Position numbers and translations under genes: made by a program | Assembly: GCA_031260045.1 (NCBI GenBank) | Contig: JAIRKO010000003.1 | Coordinates: 1 to 54,097 of the forward strand | DNA: 54,097 nucleotides | Reading direction: 5' to 3' | Origin: Dysgonamonadaceae bacterium | GTDB lineage: Bacteria; Bacteroidota; Bacteroidia; Bacteroidales; Azobacteroidaceae | Part shown: positions 47,399-54,097 of the stretch, in pieces | Position numbering within the stretch: the stretch's first letter is position 1 | How the letters are laid out: the number at the start of each line of letters is the position of its first letter | Notes under the pieces: model-generated | Databases searched by the model: none | What the model was told of the DNA's origin: nothing | Seen by the model: only the letters and a program-made list of their open reading frames with translations

Positions 47399-48214
47399 CT
47401 AAAAACTAAGAGTTTTATTGTTCTTAGTTCTCTGCCGCATCGCCTCAAAAGTAATCACCGCCGTCGATACCGAAACATTCAGCGAATCAATCTTCCCCCG
47501 CATCGGGATTTTTATCCCCGCATCGGCATGTTTCAACCAAAACGGCGACAACCCACCGGCTTCCGTCCCCATAATAATCGCCGACGCTCCACTGAAATCG
47601 GCGGCATGATAACATTGAATCGCCTGCAAATCGGCGGCAAAAATCCGTATGCCTCTTTCTTTCAGAAATGACAAAGCCCCGACGTTATCCGCAACGGCAA
47701 CCGGCACTGTAAAAACGCAGCCAACGCTCGAACGGATGGTATTCGGATTGTAAACGTCCGTCAACGGGTCGCACACAATCAGGGCATCGACGCCCGCCGC
47801 GTCCGCCGTGCGGAGGATAGCGCCCAAGTTTCCCGGCTTCTCAACCGATTCGAGCAGGATAACAAACGGATTTTCCGGCAAATGCAACGACGACAAAGCG
47901 TGATCTTTCGTAGCGGCTACAGCCAAAATCCCGTCGGAACCTTCGCGATAGGCTATTTTTCCGAAAACGGCAGCCGATACCTCACAGAGAATATCGGGAC
48001 AAATTGACCGAAGCGTTTCGGGATAAGCGGTTGCCGCAAACAATTCCGGACAGTAAAATACGGATTCAAAACGGTAATTGCCTGCCAACGCCAGACTGAT
48101 TTCACGTGCGCCCTCAATGACAAAAAGTCCCTGCGCTTTCCGTTCTTTCGATTTGGCGCTTAATTTTTGGATGTTTTTTATCCGGCTGTTTTGGGCGCTG
48201 GCTATTCTTTCCAT
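47399..48214 (-). CDS. TrmH/SpoU-family RNA 2'-O-methyltransferase
   Basis: A SPOUT-class enzyme of 271 residues starting at 48214 (MERIASAQNSRIKNIQKL), chosen because its ATG overlaps the stop of the upstream gene (TAATG). The substrate-binding N-domain (GLFVIEGAREISLAL) is followed by the knot motifs LLESVEKPGNLGAILRTADAAG, VFTVPVA, IIMGTEAGGLSP and KIDSLNVSVSTAVITFEAMRQR. All three SpoU motifs are present. It probably methylates a ribose in 23S rRNA or tRNA. It is the last gene of the ftsB operon. Confidence 0.92.
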   Translation of the reverse strand: MERIASAQNSRIKNIQKLSAKSKERKAQGLFVIEGAREISLALAGNYRFESVFYCPELFAATAYPETLRSICPDILCEVSAAVFGKIAYREGSDGILAVAATKDHALSSLHLPENPFVILLESVEKPGNLGAILRTADAAGVDALIVCDPLTDVYNPNTIRSSVGCVFTVPVAVADNVGALSFLKERGIRIFAADLQAIQCYHAADFSGASAIIMGTEAGGLSPFWLKHADAGIKIPMRGKIDSLNVSVSTAVITFEAMRQRTKNNKTLSF

Positions 48215-48543
48215 TATTTTTCCTCCCGTTTCCCGATAATGGCGACATACAACTGCAAAATCGCAGAAACAAACAGGGCGGCAAACCATTCGTTCCGCCC
48301 CTGAAACATGAGGTAGGACGATACGGGCAATAAAACGGCGGCAATTGTTTGCTGAATATTCAGCCTTTTCAGGCGTAGATTATCCCCGCGGTAGGGATGG
48401 GTCAGGTAAGCAACGGCAACGCCCGCTCCCGAAACGGCATATATGTATGGAATATATTTGTTGTCGACGATATACAGAGCCGCCGACAGCACGAGCAGCA
48501 CGGCGCAGGCGTAGAAGACGTAAGTTTTGAAATGAGCGGGCAT
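48214..48543 (-). CDS. Small conserved membrane protein, 109 residues
   Basis: Four hydrophobic helices can be traced (VFYACAVLLVLSAALYI, YIYAVSGAGVAVAYL, TIAAVLLPVSSYLMF, WFAALFVSAILQLYVAII), with an NLRLKRLNIQQ loop between. I recognise a Bacteroidetes-type membrane protein of unknown function. It lies two bases after ftsB and overlaps the methyltransferase start, so it is tightly coupled to both. Confidence 0.8.
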   Translation of the reverse strand: MPAHFKTYVFYACAVLLVLSAALYIVDNKYIPYIYAVSGAGVAVAYLTHPYRGDNLRLKRLNIQQTIAAVLLPVSSYLMFQGRNEWFAALFVSAILQLYVAIIGKREEK

Positions 48544-48545
48544 TG

Positions 48546-48848
48546 TTATTCCGAAATTATGAAAAGTTCTTCGTCGGGATTAGTCATCAGATATTGTTCG
48601 CGGGCGTATCGTTCCAAGCTTTCCTTGCTGCTTTTTATTGCATCTAATTGTTTCTTGTTTTTTTCCTTTTCTTTGGTATAAAAATCAATTTCGCTTTTCA
48701 GGCGTTTGATTTGCCGGTCGTAAGAAATCCGTTGCAGGATTGTGCTGTCGCCCGTAAAAAAGGTGACCAGTGTAAAAATGATGAGGGTAGCCCAGTATTT
48801 ATTGAGTTTCTGCCTATATTGTTCTATGATGTCGATCCAGTTTTTCAT
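48546..48848 (-). CDS. ftsB: FtsB/DivIC septum formation initiator
   Basis: A 100-residue bitopic cell-division protein. A short cytoplasmic start is followed by one helix (YWATLIIFTLVTFFT), then a coiled coil (YDRQIKRLKSEIDFYTKEKEKNKKQL) and the typical end SLERYAREQYLMTNPDEELFII. That order is diagnostic for FtsB/DivIC. It heads a three-gene operon. Confidence 0.93.
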   Translation of the reverse strand: MKNWIDIIEQYRQKLNKYWATLIIFTLVTFFTGDSTILQRISYDRQIKRLKSEIDFYTKEKEKNKKQLDAIKSSKESLERYAREQYLMTNPDEELFIISE

Positions 48849-48870
48849 TGCTTGATGCTATTTCTTAGGG

Positions 48871-48900
48871 CAAAAATACTATATTTTTTTTGAATGGCAA
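48871..48900 (-). promoter_or_regulatory. ftsB operon promoter
   Basis: On the minus strand TTG (48898-48900), a 19-base spacer and TATTTTTG (48871-48878) form a full -33/-7 pair, 22 bases before the ftsB ATG. Confidence 0.7.
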
Positions 48901-48920
48901 GCGGGTGGGGTTGAAACATC

Positions 48921-48993
48921 GCACACGTCATTAGCGAGGGTGAAGCCTGAAGCAATCCAGAATAAAATATAATTTAATTTTTCATACATAACT
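48921..48993. repeat. Half copy of the palindromic repeat with SusC2-type flank (copy H)
   Basis: CGTCATTAGCGAGG...AAGCCTGAAGCAATCCAGAAT, followed by TTAATTTTTCATACATAACT (48974-48993). Both parts match 18697-18771 upstream of SusC2. Here the neighbouring gene is unrelated and on the other strand. Confidence 0.75.
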
Positions 48994-49010
48994 AATATAG
49001 TATCACGGAA

Positions 49011-50013
49011 TTAATCATTCTCAAAATATTCTTCATCGGAGTTACCCATTTGGATATATTCGGCAATCAGTTTCGCAAGTTCGGAGTTCTGCTTGGTTTC
49101 GTCCCGCAGCCAATGGTAGTCGCCGAATACGTTCAGTTGAAAATTCATATCAAGGATGGATTCGCATCCAGCTTCAACGAACATTCGCACAATGCGTGGG
49201 TCGTTGCTGATATTTGAATTGATGAGCGTTTTGAGGTCGTCAATAGCGAGAAATGAGATGTCTTCCCGTTGCAGTCCGGTTAGTTCGGCAAGTTTCCGTC
49301 CTTCGGGCGTGCTGCTGTGCGTGATGAGGAGGAAAGTTAGTATCACAAATATCCCATTGATGAACATGCCGACGAAATAACCGATTTTCATATCATAATC
49401 ATAACATTCAACGAGGTAGCGGTTGCCACTTTCGCGGATAATTTTGCGTTTATCCAAAAAAGCCCTGTCGATGAGAGAAAGCACGTTTCCGGGAAATATG
49501 CAGCAGGCGCGCTGTATGGTGCGTTCAACGGCGTGCTGCTGTACATAAACGGGGATTTCGCTATCGCCGTCGGGGTTTCGGACGCAAGCATTTCAGCGGC
49601 ACGATCGTTGGTCTCAAACCGGATATGTTGTGTTTGTGAATGACTTCGCCCACTTGTATGACGGGGCGCCGGTCGCCGTGTATCGCGGCGTAGCGTATGT
49701 CTAACGGATAAAGTCCCAGCGTGATAGTCTGGTAAAACATGCCGCGATATGGTTTGTTTTCAAAGGTAGCCGATGAGTATTTCTCATCAAGGGAAAAGGT
49801 ATACAATGCCCGTTTGCTCAGGTCGCAATAGGCATAGCAAGCATTGTGGATGATTGTTGCAAAACAAGTGTAATATTCCTTATAATGCTCATCTCTGCCG
49901 GAGTAGAGAAAGAGGAATTTATCCTTTCCCGGAAATTCGGGGGAAGTGTTTAATACTGATTCGAGGATATGTATGGAATGGTGATGATTTCCTTTTCTGT
50001 GAATTGCTTTCAA
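49011..50013 (-). pseudogene. Frameshifted gene of unknown family
   Basis: Two frames, 49561-50013 and 49011-49560, join into one protein of about 330 residues if one base is removed from the CCCC run near 49573-49576. After KPRRR-stop the other frame continues smoothly as DGDSEIPVYVQQHAVERTIQRA, then LSLIDRAFLDKRKIIRES. The 5' end has no ATG; a TTG at 50013 overlaps the upstream stop codon, and the open frame begins a few codons earlier, so the N-terminus may also be lost. One helix (VGMFINGIFVILTFLLI) lies in the second half. I do not recognise the family. The change may be real or a sequencing error. Confidence 0.6.
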
Positions 50014-50600
50014 AAAATATACGGTATCAACCGTTTAGTGCGTTTCATATAGTCGCGATACTGTTCGCCGAAGCGGTCAAGCATCAGCCGTTCCTCGTCG
50101 GGAATACGGATGATGAGCATGATTGCCAGCCCCGTCGAAAGGGTGAGGGCGTAAAACCAGTTGGCGGTAACGAGCGTGAACGAAACCAGCCACAGCAGCA
50201 TGTCGGAATACATCGGATGACGCACTCTTTTGTACGTTCCGGAAATAATCAGCGTATGTTCCACACGGATTTCGAGTATGGGACTCCAGTTGTCGCCAAG
50301 CGTCCTGTGTATGCGGTAAAACCACCACATGCTGTAAGCGCCGACGACGAAACCGGCAATCCGTATGCCGTCGGGTGCGGCAAACTGTCCGAACGACAGC
50401 CAACCCGTGAAAAGCCACATCATACCCGGCACGGCAAGCGCAAAGAACATGAGTAGCACCATTTGTTTTTCGCGCTTTGGCGCAATCTCCGCTTCCGTTA
50501 CCGCGTGGGTTGTTTTGTACCTTTTTTGATAATACAACCGGATGAAATTCATCGCTATTACCAATGCGGCAAAAAGCATTTTGTATATGAGTTCAGTCAT
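50010..50600 (-). CDS. Isoprenylcysteine carboxyl methyltransferase (ICMT/PEMT-like) family protein
   Basis: A 196-residue membrane methyltransferase with about five helices. The C-terminal family pattern is intact: GTYKRVRHPMYSDMLLW, then IPDEERLMLDRFGEQYRDYMKRTKRLIP. Bacterial members methylate small lipids or unknown targets, so the substrate is open. It overlaps the DUF4405 gene by four bases (ATGA), implying one operon with zinT and the neighbouring membrane proteins. Confidence 0.85.
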   Translation of the reverse strand: MTELIYKMLFAALVIAMNFIRLYYQKRYKTTHAVTEAEIAPKREKQMVLLMFFALAVPGMMWLFTGWLSFGQFAAPDGIRIAGFVVGAYSMWWFYRIHRTLGDNWSPILEIRVEHTLIISGTYKRVRHPMYSDMLLWLVSFTLVTANWFYALTLSTGLAIMLIIRIPDEERLMLDRFGEQYRDYMKRTKRLIPYIF

Positions 50601-50839
50601 GTTGTGTATTTTTTCTTACCTATGTACTGTTTTAAGCTCTTCCAGTTAAAGACAATATGAAACACTCCGGCAATCATGAAAACCATTGCCGACAGTGAAT
50701 GGAGCAGCAGCCCTGCGTCGCCCCAGCAAGTTCCGCGCCCAAGCTGTATCATTTTCCCTGAAACGGGCAAGAGAATAAACGTGATAAACAGCGCTATTGA
50801 AGCGACGGCGCGGTTGTTGAATTTTCTTTTTAACCGCAT
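50597..50839 (-). CDS. DUF4405-type small membrane protein
   Basis: An 80-residue protein with two helices (SIALFITFILLPVSGKMI and LLLHSLSAMVFMIAGVFHIVFNW). The histidines in LLLHSLS and VFHIVFNWK resemble heme-ligand positions of cytochrome b-like DUF4405 proteins. Heme binding is inference. It overlaps the ICMT-like gene and lies six bases behind the 139-residue membrane protein. Confidence 0.75.
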   Translation of the reverse strand: MRLKRKFNNRAVASIALFITFILLPVSGKMIQLGRGTCWGDAGLLLHSLSAMVFMIAGVFHIVFNWKSLKQYIGKKKYTT

Positions 50840-50845
50840 TGTTCT

Positions 50846-51265
50846 TTACTGTTTTTGTTTTTGCTTATTGTCCCGTTTCTTCAGACTTTTCCACAGCGCG
50901 AGCGTCAGTAGCACATTCACCGCCAGCGCAAACGTCAGCAGGCAAACCTGCGACAGGTCGAACGTTTCGACAAACGCCGTTGCATACAAATGAAAAATGT
51001 TGAGCGGCAGGAACAACGCGCTCCATACGAAAGCGAACCAACGGAATCCCCTGCCCGGCAGTTGTATCGACAGCAGCGCCATCAGGAAAGTAACGGTAAA
51101 TATCACCGTGTTGAAAACATGAGCGCCAAGCGGCACCTCGCCCGTCGCGTCGGGCAGGCGGAGATCCACGCCATAGAACAATCCGTACATGTGAAGTACG
51201 CTGTGCGTCAGGAAACATATTCCCAACAGAAGCCAGTAGAAGGCTGTTTTGATTTGTGTGTTCAT
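50846..51265 (-). CDS. Four-helix membrane protein, 139 residues
   Basis: The start at 51265 (MNTQIKTAFYWLLLGICF) is chosen because the longer frame to 51583 reads back through a ZinT-like relic. Four helices follow, with His residues in FLTHSVLHMYGL and NIFHLYATA, and a basic end (KKRDNKQKQKQ). No family name is certain. The gene order zinT, this protein, DUF4405, ICMT-like suggests a shared role, perhaps in metal or redox stress. Confidence 0.7.
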   Translation of the reverse strand: MNTQIKTAFYWLLLGICFLTHSVLHMYGLFYGVDLRLPDATGEVPLGAHVFNTVIFTVTFLMALLSIQLPGRGFRWFAFVWSALFLPLNIFHLYATAFVETFDLSQVCLLTFALAVNVLLTLALWKSLKKRDNKQKQKQ

Positions 51266-51279
51266 CTTTTTTGTTGTTT

Positions 51280-51483
51280 TAATTGTTTTAACTTGTTTAA
51301 GATACGAATGCAACGGTTCGGTTGGGGTATCGCGGTCAGCTTCCTCTAAAATCAAGTATTTATGATCGCCTTCCTTGTCGCCCTCAAAGGCGTACCAGTC
51401 AAATGTTTCTTCTTTTCCCCAGACGTCGTTCCTAATTCCCTTAAAGGTATGTCCCCCGCCCATTTTGCCAGATCCGGTTACGG
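51280..51483 (-). pseudogene. Relic of a second zinT-like copy
   Basis: Between zinT and the membrane protein gene, one frame reads DWYAFEGDKEGDHKYLI, close to VAWHSFEGDKAGDYKYLI of the intact zinT. It starts from a 25-bp stretch (CCCGCCCATTTTGCCAGATCCGGTT on the plus strand) that also codes PDLAKWAG in zinT, but there in another frame. Most of the domain, including the HFHFRYG metal-site segment, is missing. The simplest reading is a tandem zinT duplication of which one copy was deleted and shifted. Confidence 0.65.
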
Positions 51484-52152
51484 CTGGATTATATACTGCC
51501 AAGGCAATTCCTGAATTACCTCTGCCAAACTCGCTGCCAAGACCGGTATTGTAGTACCCTGTTTCATTACCGTAGCCATCCACATAGCCATATTGTCAGC
51601 GGTGAGGGCGTCAAAACTGGAAGCCCCGTATCTAAAATGGAAATGCTCCGCCGCATTGGCGCTGCCCGGCTCAACAGGATAGGCGATAAGGTATTTGTAA
51701 TCTCCCGCCTTGTCTCCCTCAAATGAATGCCACGCAACATCTCCTTCGCCGATAGTCCCTTTGTATGTATAGGTGATTATATCAGAGGGCGAGCCGGAAG
51801 CGTCGAGGGCGGCATAGATTTTCATCGTACCGCCTTCAATAACGCATGACTTGAAATCTGTCTTGAGCATGGTCTTAAATACAGCTTTAATCCGCTCGGC
51901 GGTAATATCTTGTCTGGAAAGAGTGTTGTTTACGTGAGCCGCGCCGTCTGTCCATGCCTGATTTAGCCCCGCATCGTCCAAATACTGATCCATGGCGTTC
52001 CATGTCCCCGCCCATTTTGCCAGATCCGGTTGCGAATTGCTGCCGTCGTCATCCTTACAGGAGATGAACATTACGCTTGACAGGAATAGAACACCTGCCA
52101 TAAACAGAAAACTCTTTGTCTTAATACCACTTTTTTTTGTTGATATTTTCAT
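51478..52152 (-). CDS. zinT: ZinT-like metal-binding lipoprotein
   Basis: A 224-residue lipoprotein (lipobox VMFISC, then a KDDDGS spacer). The ZinT/YodA domain is clear: KWAGTWNAMDQYLDD, KAVFKTMLKTDFKSCVIEGGTMKIYA, WHSFEGDKAGDYKYLI and the metal-site strand AAEHFHFRYG. ZinT proteins bind zinc (or cadmium) and help supply it to uptake systems in the periplasm; here a lipid anchor holds it to a membrane. It lies downstream of a DUF4469 gene and a 23-bp repeat array, and upstream of a decayed second copy. Confidence 0.85.
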   Translation of the reverse strand: MKISTKKSGIKTKSFLFMAGVLFLSSVMFISCKDDDGSNSQPDLAKWAGTWNAMDQYLDDAGLNQAWTDGAAHVNNTLSRQDITAERIKAVFKTMLKTDFKSCVIEGGTMKIYAALDASGSPSDIITYTYKGTIGEGDVAWHSFEGDKAGDYKYLIAYPVEPGSANAAEHFHFRYGASSFDALTADNMAMWMATVMKQGTTIPVLAASLAEVIQELPWQYIIQP

Positions 52153-52252
52153 TTTACTTACTTTTTAATTTATCAGTTAATTATTTGTTGTTTCTTGTTA
52201 AATCAAAGATTTCATGAGATTAAAATTAGGGAGAACAGCAACCGGAGCAGTC

Positions 52253-52351
52253 TTGACGCACCCCGTCGTCAAGCTTTGACGCATCCCGCCGTCACGCCTC
52301 GACGCAACGTTGCGTCCTGCCTTGACGCCGTCCGTCGTCATGATTCGACGC
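52253..52351. repeat. 23-bp tandem repeat array
   Basis: The motif T(T/C)GACGC begins at 52253, 52276, 52299, 52322 and 52345, exactly 23 bases apart each time. Units 1, 2 and 4 also keep a following GTC(G/A)TCA or CCGTCA, so each unit is a small inverted repeat (TTGAC...GTCAA in unit 1). The period is not a multiple of three. Unit 5 lies in the last codons of the DUF4469 gene; the others fill the gap to zinT. It has no spacers, so it is not a CRISPR. Confidence 0.75.
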
Positions 52352-53093
52352 CGGTTACCCCCACCTTTATCGGCAATTCGTACACGATTGTACGGGCTGC
52401 CTTGAGCAGGGTGGATCCGTTGGAATAGCGCGTAACGATTTTCAGCGTATATTCGCCGTCGGCAAGAGCCGGTACGCGGCAAAGAATCTTTTTGGGCGTG
52501 TTTTCCGAGAGGGGGTAGTCGAGCGGAGTTTCCGTACCGTTTGCCGCCGCAAAGAACACGCCAAATCCGGCTTCGCCTTCGGGGGCAATTTTGATTTTTT
52601 CGCCGGTGATGATGATATCGCCATTTACGGATACCGTGCCGTCGATTTTAGCGGTAAGCACGTCGGTTACCAGCCCGATAATCGCGCCGCCGTCGGTTTT
52701 CTTTCCGAGAACTTCCACGCCCACTTCTTCGTCGAGCGCCCTCCGGAATGCGGCGGTCGGAACAGCGTCGAACGTAAGTTTGTGTTCCTTCGGATTGAAC
52801 AGCGGGTCAGCGCCAATCCAGTTGCCGGTAACGCGGGGCGCGATGTGGATATTTTCGTCCTGCACCGACGAGCCGCCAAGCACGGCGTCGCGCACCACAT
52901 AGTCGCGTTCGTTGAGGATGCTGAGAATGGTTTCGTAGCGGAGTTCGCTGCGTTCTTTTACAATCTGCCGCGCAATGTCTTCGTTACGTAGCGTGTTGCC
53001 TGCGGTAGATATTTCGGCGATGTAGTCGTTGTCCACCTTTTTGGTCAAGAAGTTCAGCAGCAGCCAAACTTTCCAGATAAATCTTTTTGCCAT
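52338..53093 (-). CDS. HU-like DNA-binding/DUF4469 domain protein
   Basis: A 251-residue protein common in Bacteroidales. The N-terminal half (about 15-130) is IHF/HU-like (IVKERSELRYETILSILNERDYVVRDAV, HIAPRVTGNW) and the C-terminal half (about 150-245) is an Ig-like DUF4469 domain (DIIITGEKIKIAPE, RVPALADGEYTLKIVTRYS). There is no signal peptide. The function is not established; members are found near mobile and surface genes. The last codons fall in the 23-bp repeat array. Confidence 0.82.
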   Translation of the reverse strand: MAKRFIWKVWLLLNFLTKKVDNDYIAEISTAGNTLRNEDIARQIVKERSELRYETILSILNERDYVVRDAVLGGSSVQDENIHIAPRVTGNWIGADPLFNPKEHKLTFDAVPTAAFRRALDEEVGVEVLGKKTDGGAIIGLVTDVLTAKIDGTVSVNGDIIITGEKIKIAPEGEAGFGVFFAAANGTETPLDYPLSENTPKKILCRVPALADGEYTLKIVTRYSNGSTLLKAARTIVYELPIKVGVTGVES

Positions 53094-53146
53094 AATTTAT
53101 GATTCTTTAAACGTTTTATTCTTGTTGAACCTATAATTTCAGGACG

Positions 53147-53177
53147 CAAAAGTATACCTTTTCGCAATGCCCCGCAA
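53147..53177 (-). promoter_or_regulatory. Promoter of the DUF4469 gene
   Basis: On the minus strand TTG (53175-53177), a 20-base spacer and TACTTTTG (53147-53154) form a full pair, 53 bases before the start. Confidence 0.65.
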
Positions 53178-53230
53178 TCCCTATTTGTGGGGATTTTTAG
53201 GGGTGGAAATCCCTATTATTAGGGACAGGG
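53178..53230. promoter_or_regulatory. Clustered CCCTATT/AGGG motifs
   Basis: AATCCCTATT occurs twice (about 53176 and 53208), with GGGGATTTTTAGGGG and TTATTAGGGA between and after, giving several overlapping inverted pairs within 55 bases directly upstream of the DUF4469 promoter. It may be an operator cluster or a terminator region of the DUF4374-like gene. I cannot choose. Confidence 0.35.
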
Positions 53231-53276
53231 TAGCCGCTTTCCTTATTCCAAAAGCGGCGTACCATTTGCCTTAAAT

Positions 53277-54097
53277 TTATTCAAATACCGCCACGTCCGC
53301 TATCGTTCCGGGCGCATTGACAATGGGTTTGTCGCTCGCCTTGCCCGTCAGGTGGTTGTATGAAAACAATCCCGTTCCGTTGGAAGCGGTCGTCAGCCCG
53401 AACAGCAACTCGTCGCCCAACTTGCTGATTGAGCATGAATAGCCGTTTGTGCGCGGCAAAGGCAGCGGCGTAACCGTTTGGTTGTACCAGTCGATTTTGA
53501 GCGAATAGTGCGTTTTGTCGTTTACCCAGTCGCCGGTCGAAAAGGCGGGACACATCCCGAAAGCGTAGGCAATGCCGCCGCTCGCGTATTCCAAAGAGGC
53601 GACGTATTGCAGTTTGCCGCCTTCAATGTCGGGGAAAATTCCGTCGGTGATATTAAAGAAATAGTCGGGGTCGAAATCGGTCTGTCCCTTTTTGATGCGC
53701 AGGAAGCCGCCTTTTTGCCCGTATTCAGCGGGAGTGTAACCGTAGGATGCCCAGCAGGTAATGTAAATATCGCCCTTTTCATCCAAGAACATTTCATTGT
53801 CGAAAAACGATGCCGAAGTAGCCCTTTGGTCGCTGATAAACTTTTCGGGCGTATCGGTTGCCTCGTCTATCACAATGACATACGCGCCGTTGTTGCAAAC
53901 GGGCATATCGGCGACTTCCAGACAGCCGACAAAGACTTTTCCGTCGCGGTAAATCATTCCGAACGGGTTGGGCGTTGCCTGCCCGTCGAACGAAAATTCC
54001 GGTTTGGCAAGGTCAATTTCCTTTGTAACCGTCATTGCCGTGGGGTTGAAGACGACGATTTTGTTGTCGAGCAGCAAAGAAGCGTAAGCCTTTGTGC
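53277..54097 (-). CDS. DUF4374-like beta-propeller protein, C-terminal part (5' end outside window)
   Basis: The frame is open to the window edge (…TKAYASLLLDNKIVVFNP), so only the last 272 or so residues are seen. Repeated blade-like strands (GMIYRDGKVFVGCLE, MFLDEKGDIYITCWASYGY, LGDELLFGLTT) and the pair RIKKGQTDFDPDYFFNI fit DUF4374, a Bacteroidetes family of surface lipoproteins. Some members are thought to bind iron-siderophores beside TonB receptors, as far as I recall; that role is only suggested here, with zinT nearby as weak support. Confidence 0.7.
   Translation of the reverse strand, partial: TKAYASLLLDNKIVVFNPTAMTVTKEIDLAKPEFSFDGQATPNPFGMIYRDGKVFVGCLEVADMPVCNNGAYVIVIDEATDTPEKFISDQRATSASFFDNEMFLDEKGDIYITCWASYGYTPAEYGQKGGFLRIKKGQTDFDPDYFFNITDGIFPDIEGGKLQYVASLEYASGGIAYAFGMCPAFSTGDWVNDKTHYSLKIDWYNQTVTPLPLPRTNGYSCSISKLGDELLFGLTTASNGTGLFSYNHLTGKASDKPIVNAPGTIADVAVFE

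Noticed and set aside
49388-49591. A 67-codon minus-strand frame
   Set aside because: It is the third frame across the frameshifted gene; the other two frames join into a better protein.
50846-51583. A 245-residue fusion of a ZinT-like part and a membrane protein
   Set aside because: The N-terminal half is the zinT relic in a shifted frame; the membrane protein has its own ATG at 51265.
52253-52351. CRISPR array
   Set aside because: The repeats are head to tail with no spacers and no cas genes are near.

Overview
The window is a chromosomal segment of a Bacteroidetes, most likely Bacteroidales, bacterium. The support is two SusC/SusD pairs, fasciclin-domain lipoproteins, a type IX secretion (T9SS) style C-terminus, a DUF4469/HU-like protein, DUF4374- and DUF4405-type proteins, and repeated promoter boxes of the Bacteroidetes form TAnnTTTG. 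The species cannot be fixed from sequence alone. The many decaying genes and dispersed palindromic repeats suggest a genome with active repeat spread and gene loss, perhaps a host-associated lineage (inference).

Layout. 1-6850: the tail of an Rpn-type nuclease/transposase gene, then housekeeping genes yidC, pyrG and dsbD (minus) and trmD (plus). 6900-27006: a 20-kb, all-plus accessory locus in the order Fas lipoprotein, SusC, SusD, hairpin, Fas+C-terminal domain, Fas+C-terminal domain, SusC, SusD, and a large secreted protein with four lectin-like repeats and a T9SS-like tail. No glycoside hydrolase is present, so it looks like a surface binding/import or adhesion system rather than an ordinary polysaccharide utilisation locus. 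27007-30400: a decay zone with a short inverted-repeat element, an orphan hicB whose 3' end runs into a second copy of that element, broken mrr-like pieces around a tiny membrane ORF, a fucP-like sugar transporter, and a galM pseudogene. 30411-34041: a molybdate operon (outer-membrane porin-like gene, modA, modB, modC) behind two similar palindromes, then tRNA-His. 34217-44900: aspB, a radical SAM protein, a TlpA-like lipoprotein, groESL, dgkA, argB, rlmL, a glycosyltransferase and a methyltransferase. 44960-48900: a TonB-dependent receptor and the ftsB / membrane protein / trmH-family operon. 49011-54097: a minus-strand cluster with a DUF4374-like partial gene, a DUF4469 protein, a 23-bp tandem repeat array, zinT with a degraded partial copy behind it, small membrane proteins, an isoprenylcysteine methyltransferase-like enzyme and a frameshifted gene of unknown family.

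The features most worth attention are the double Fas-SusCD locus, the dispersed palindromic repeats sitting between its genes, the exact 23-bp tandem array upstream of zinT, and the series of genes caught in decay.
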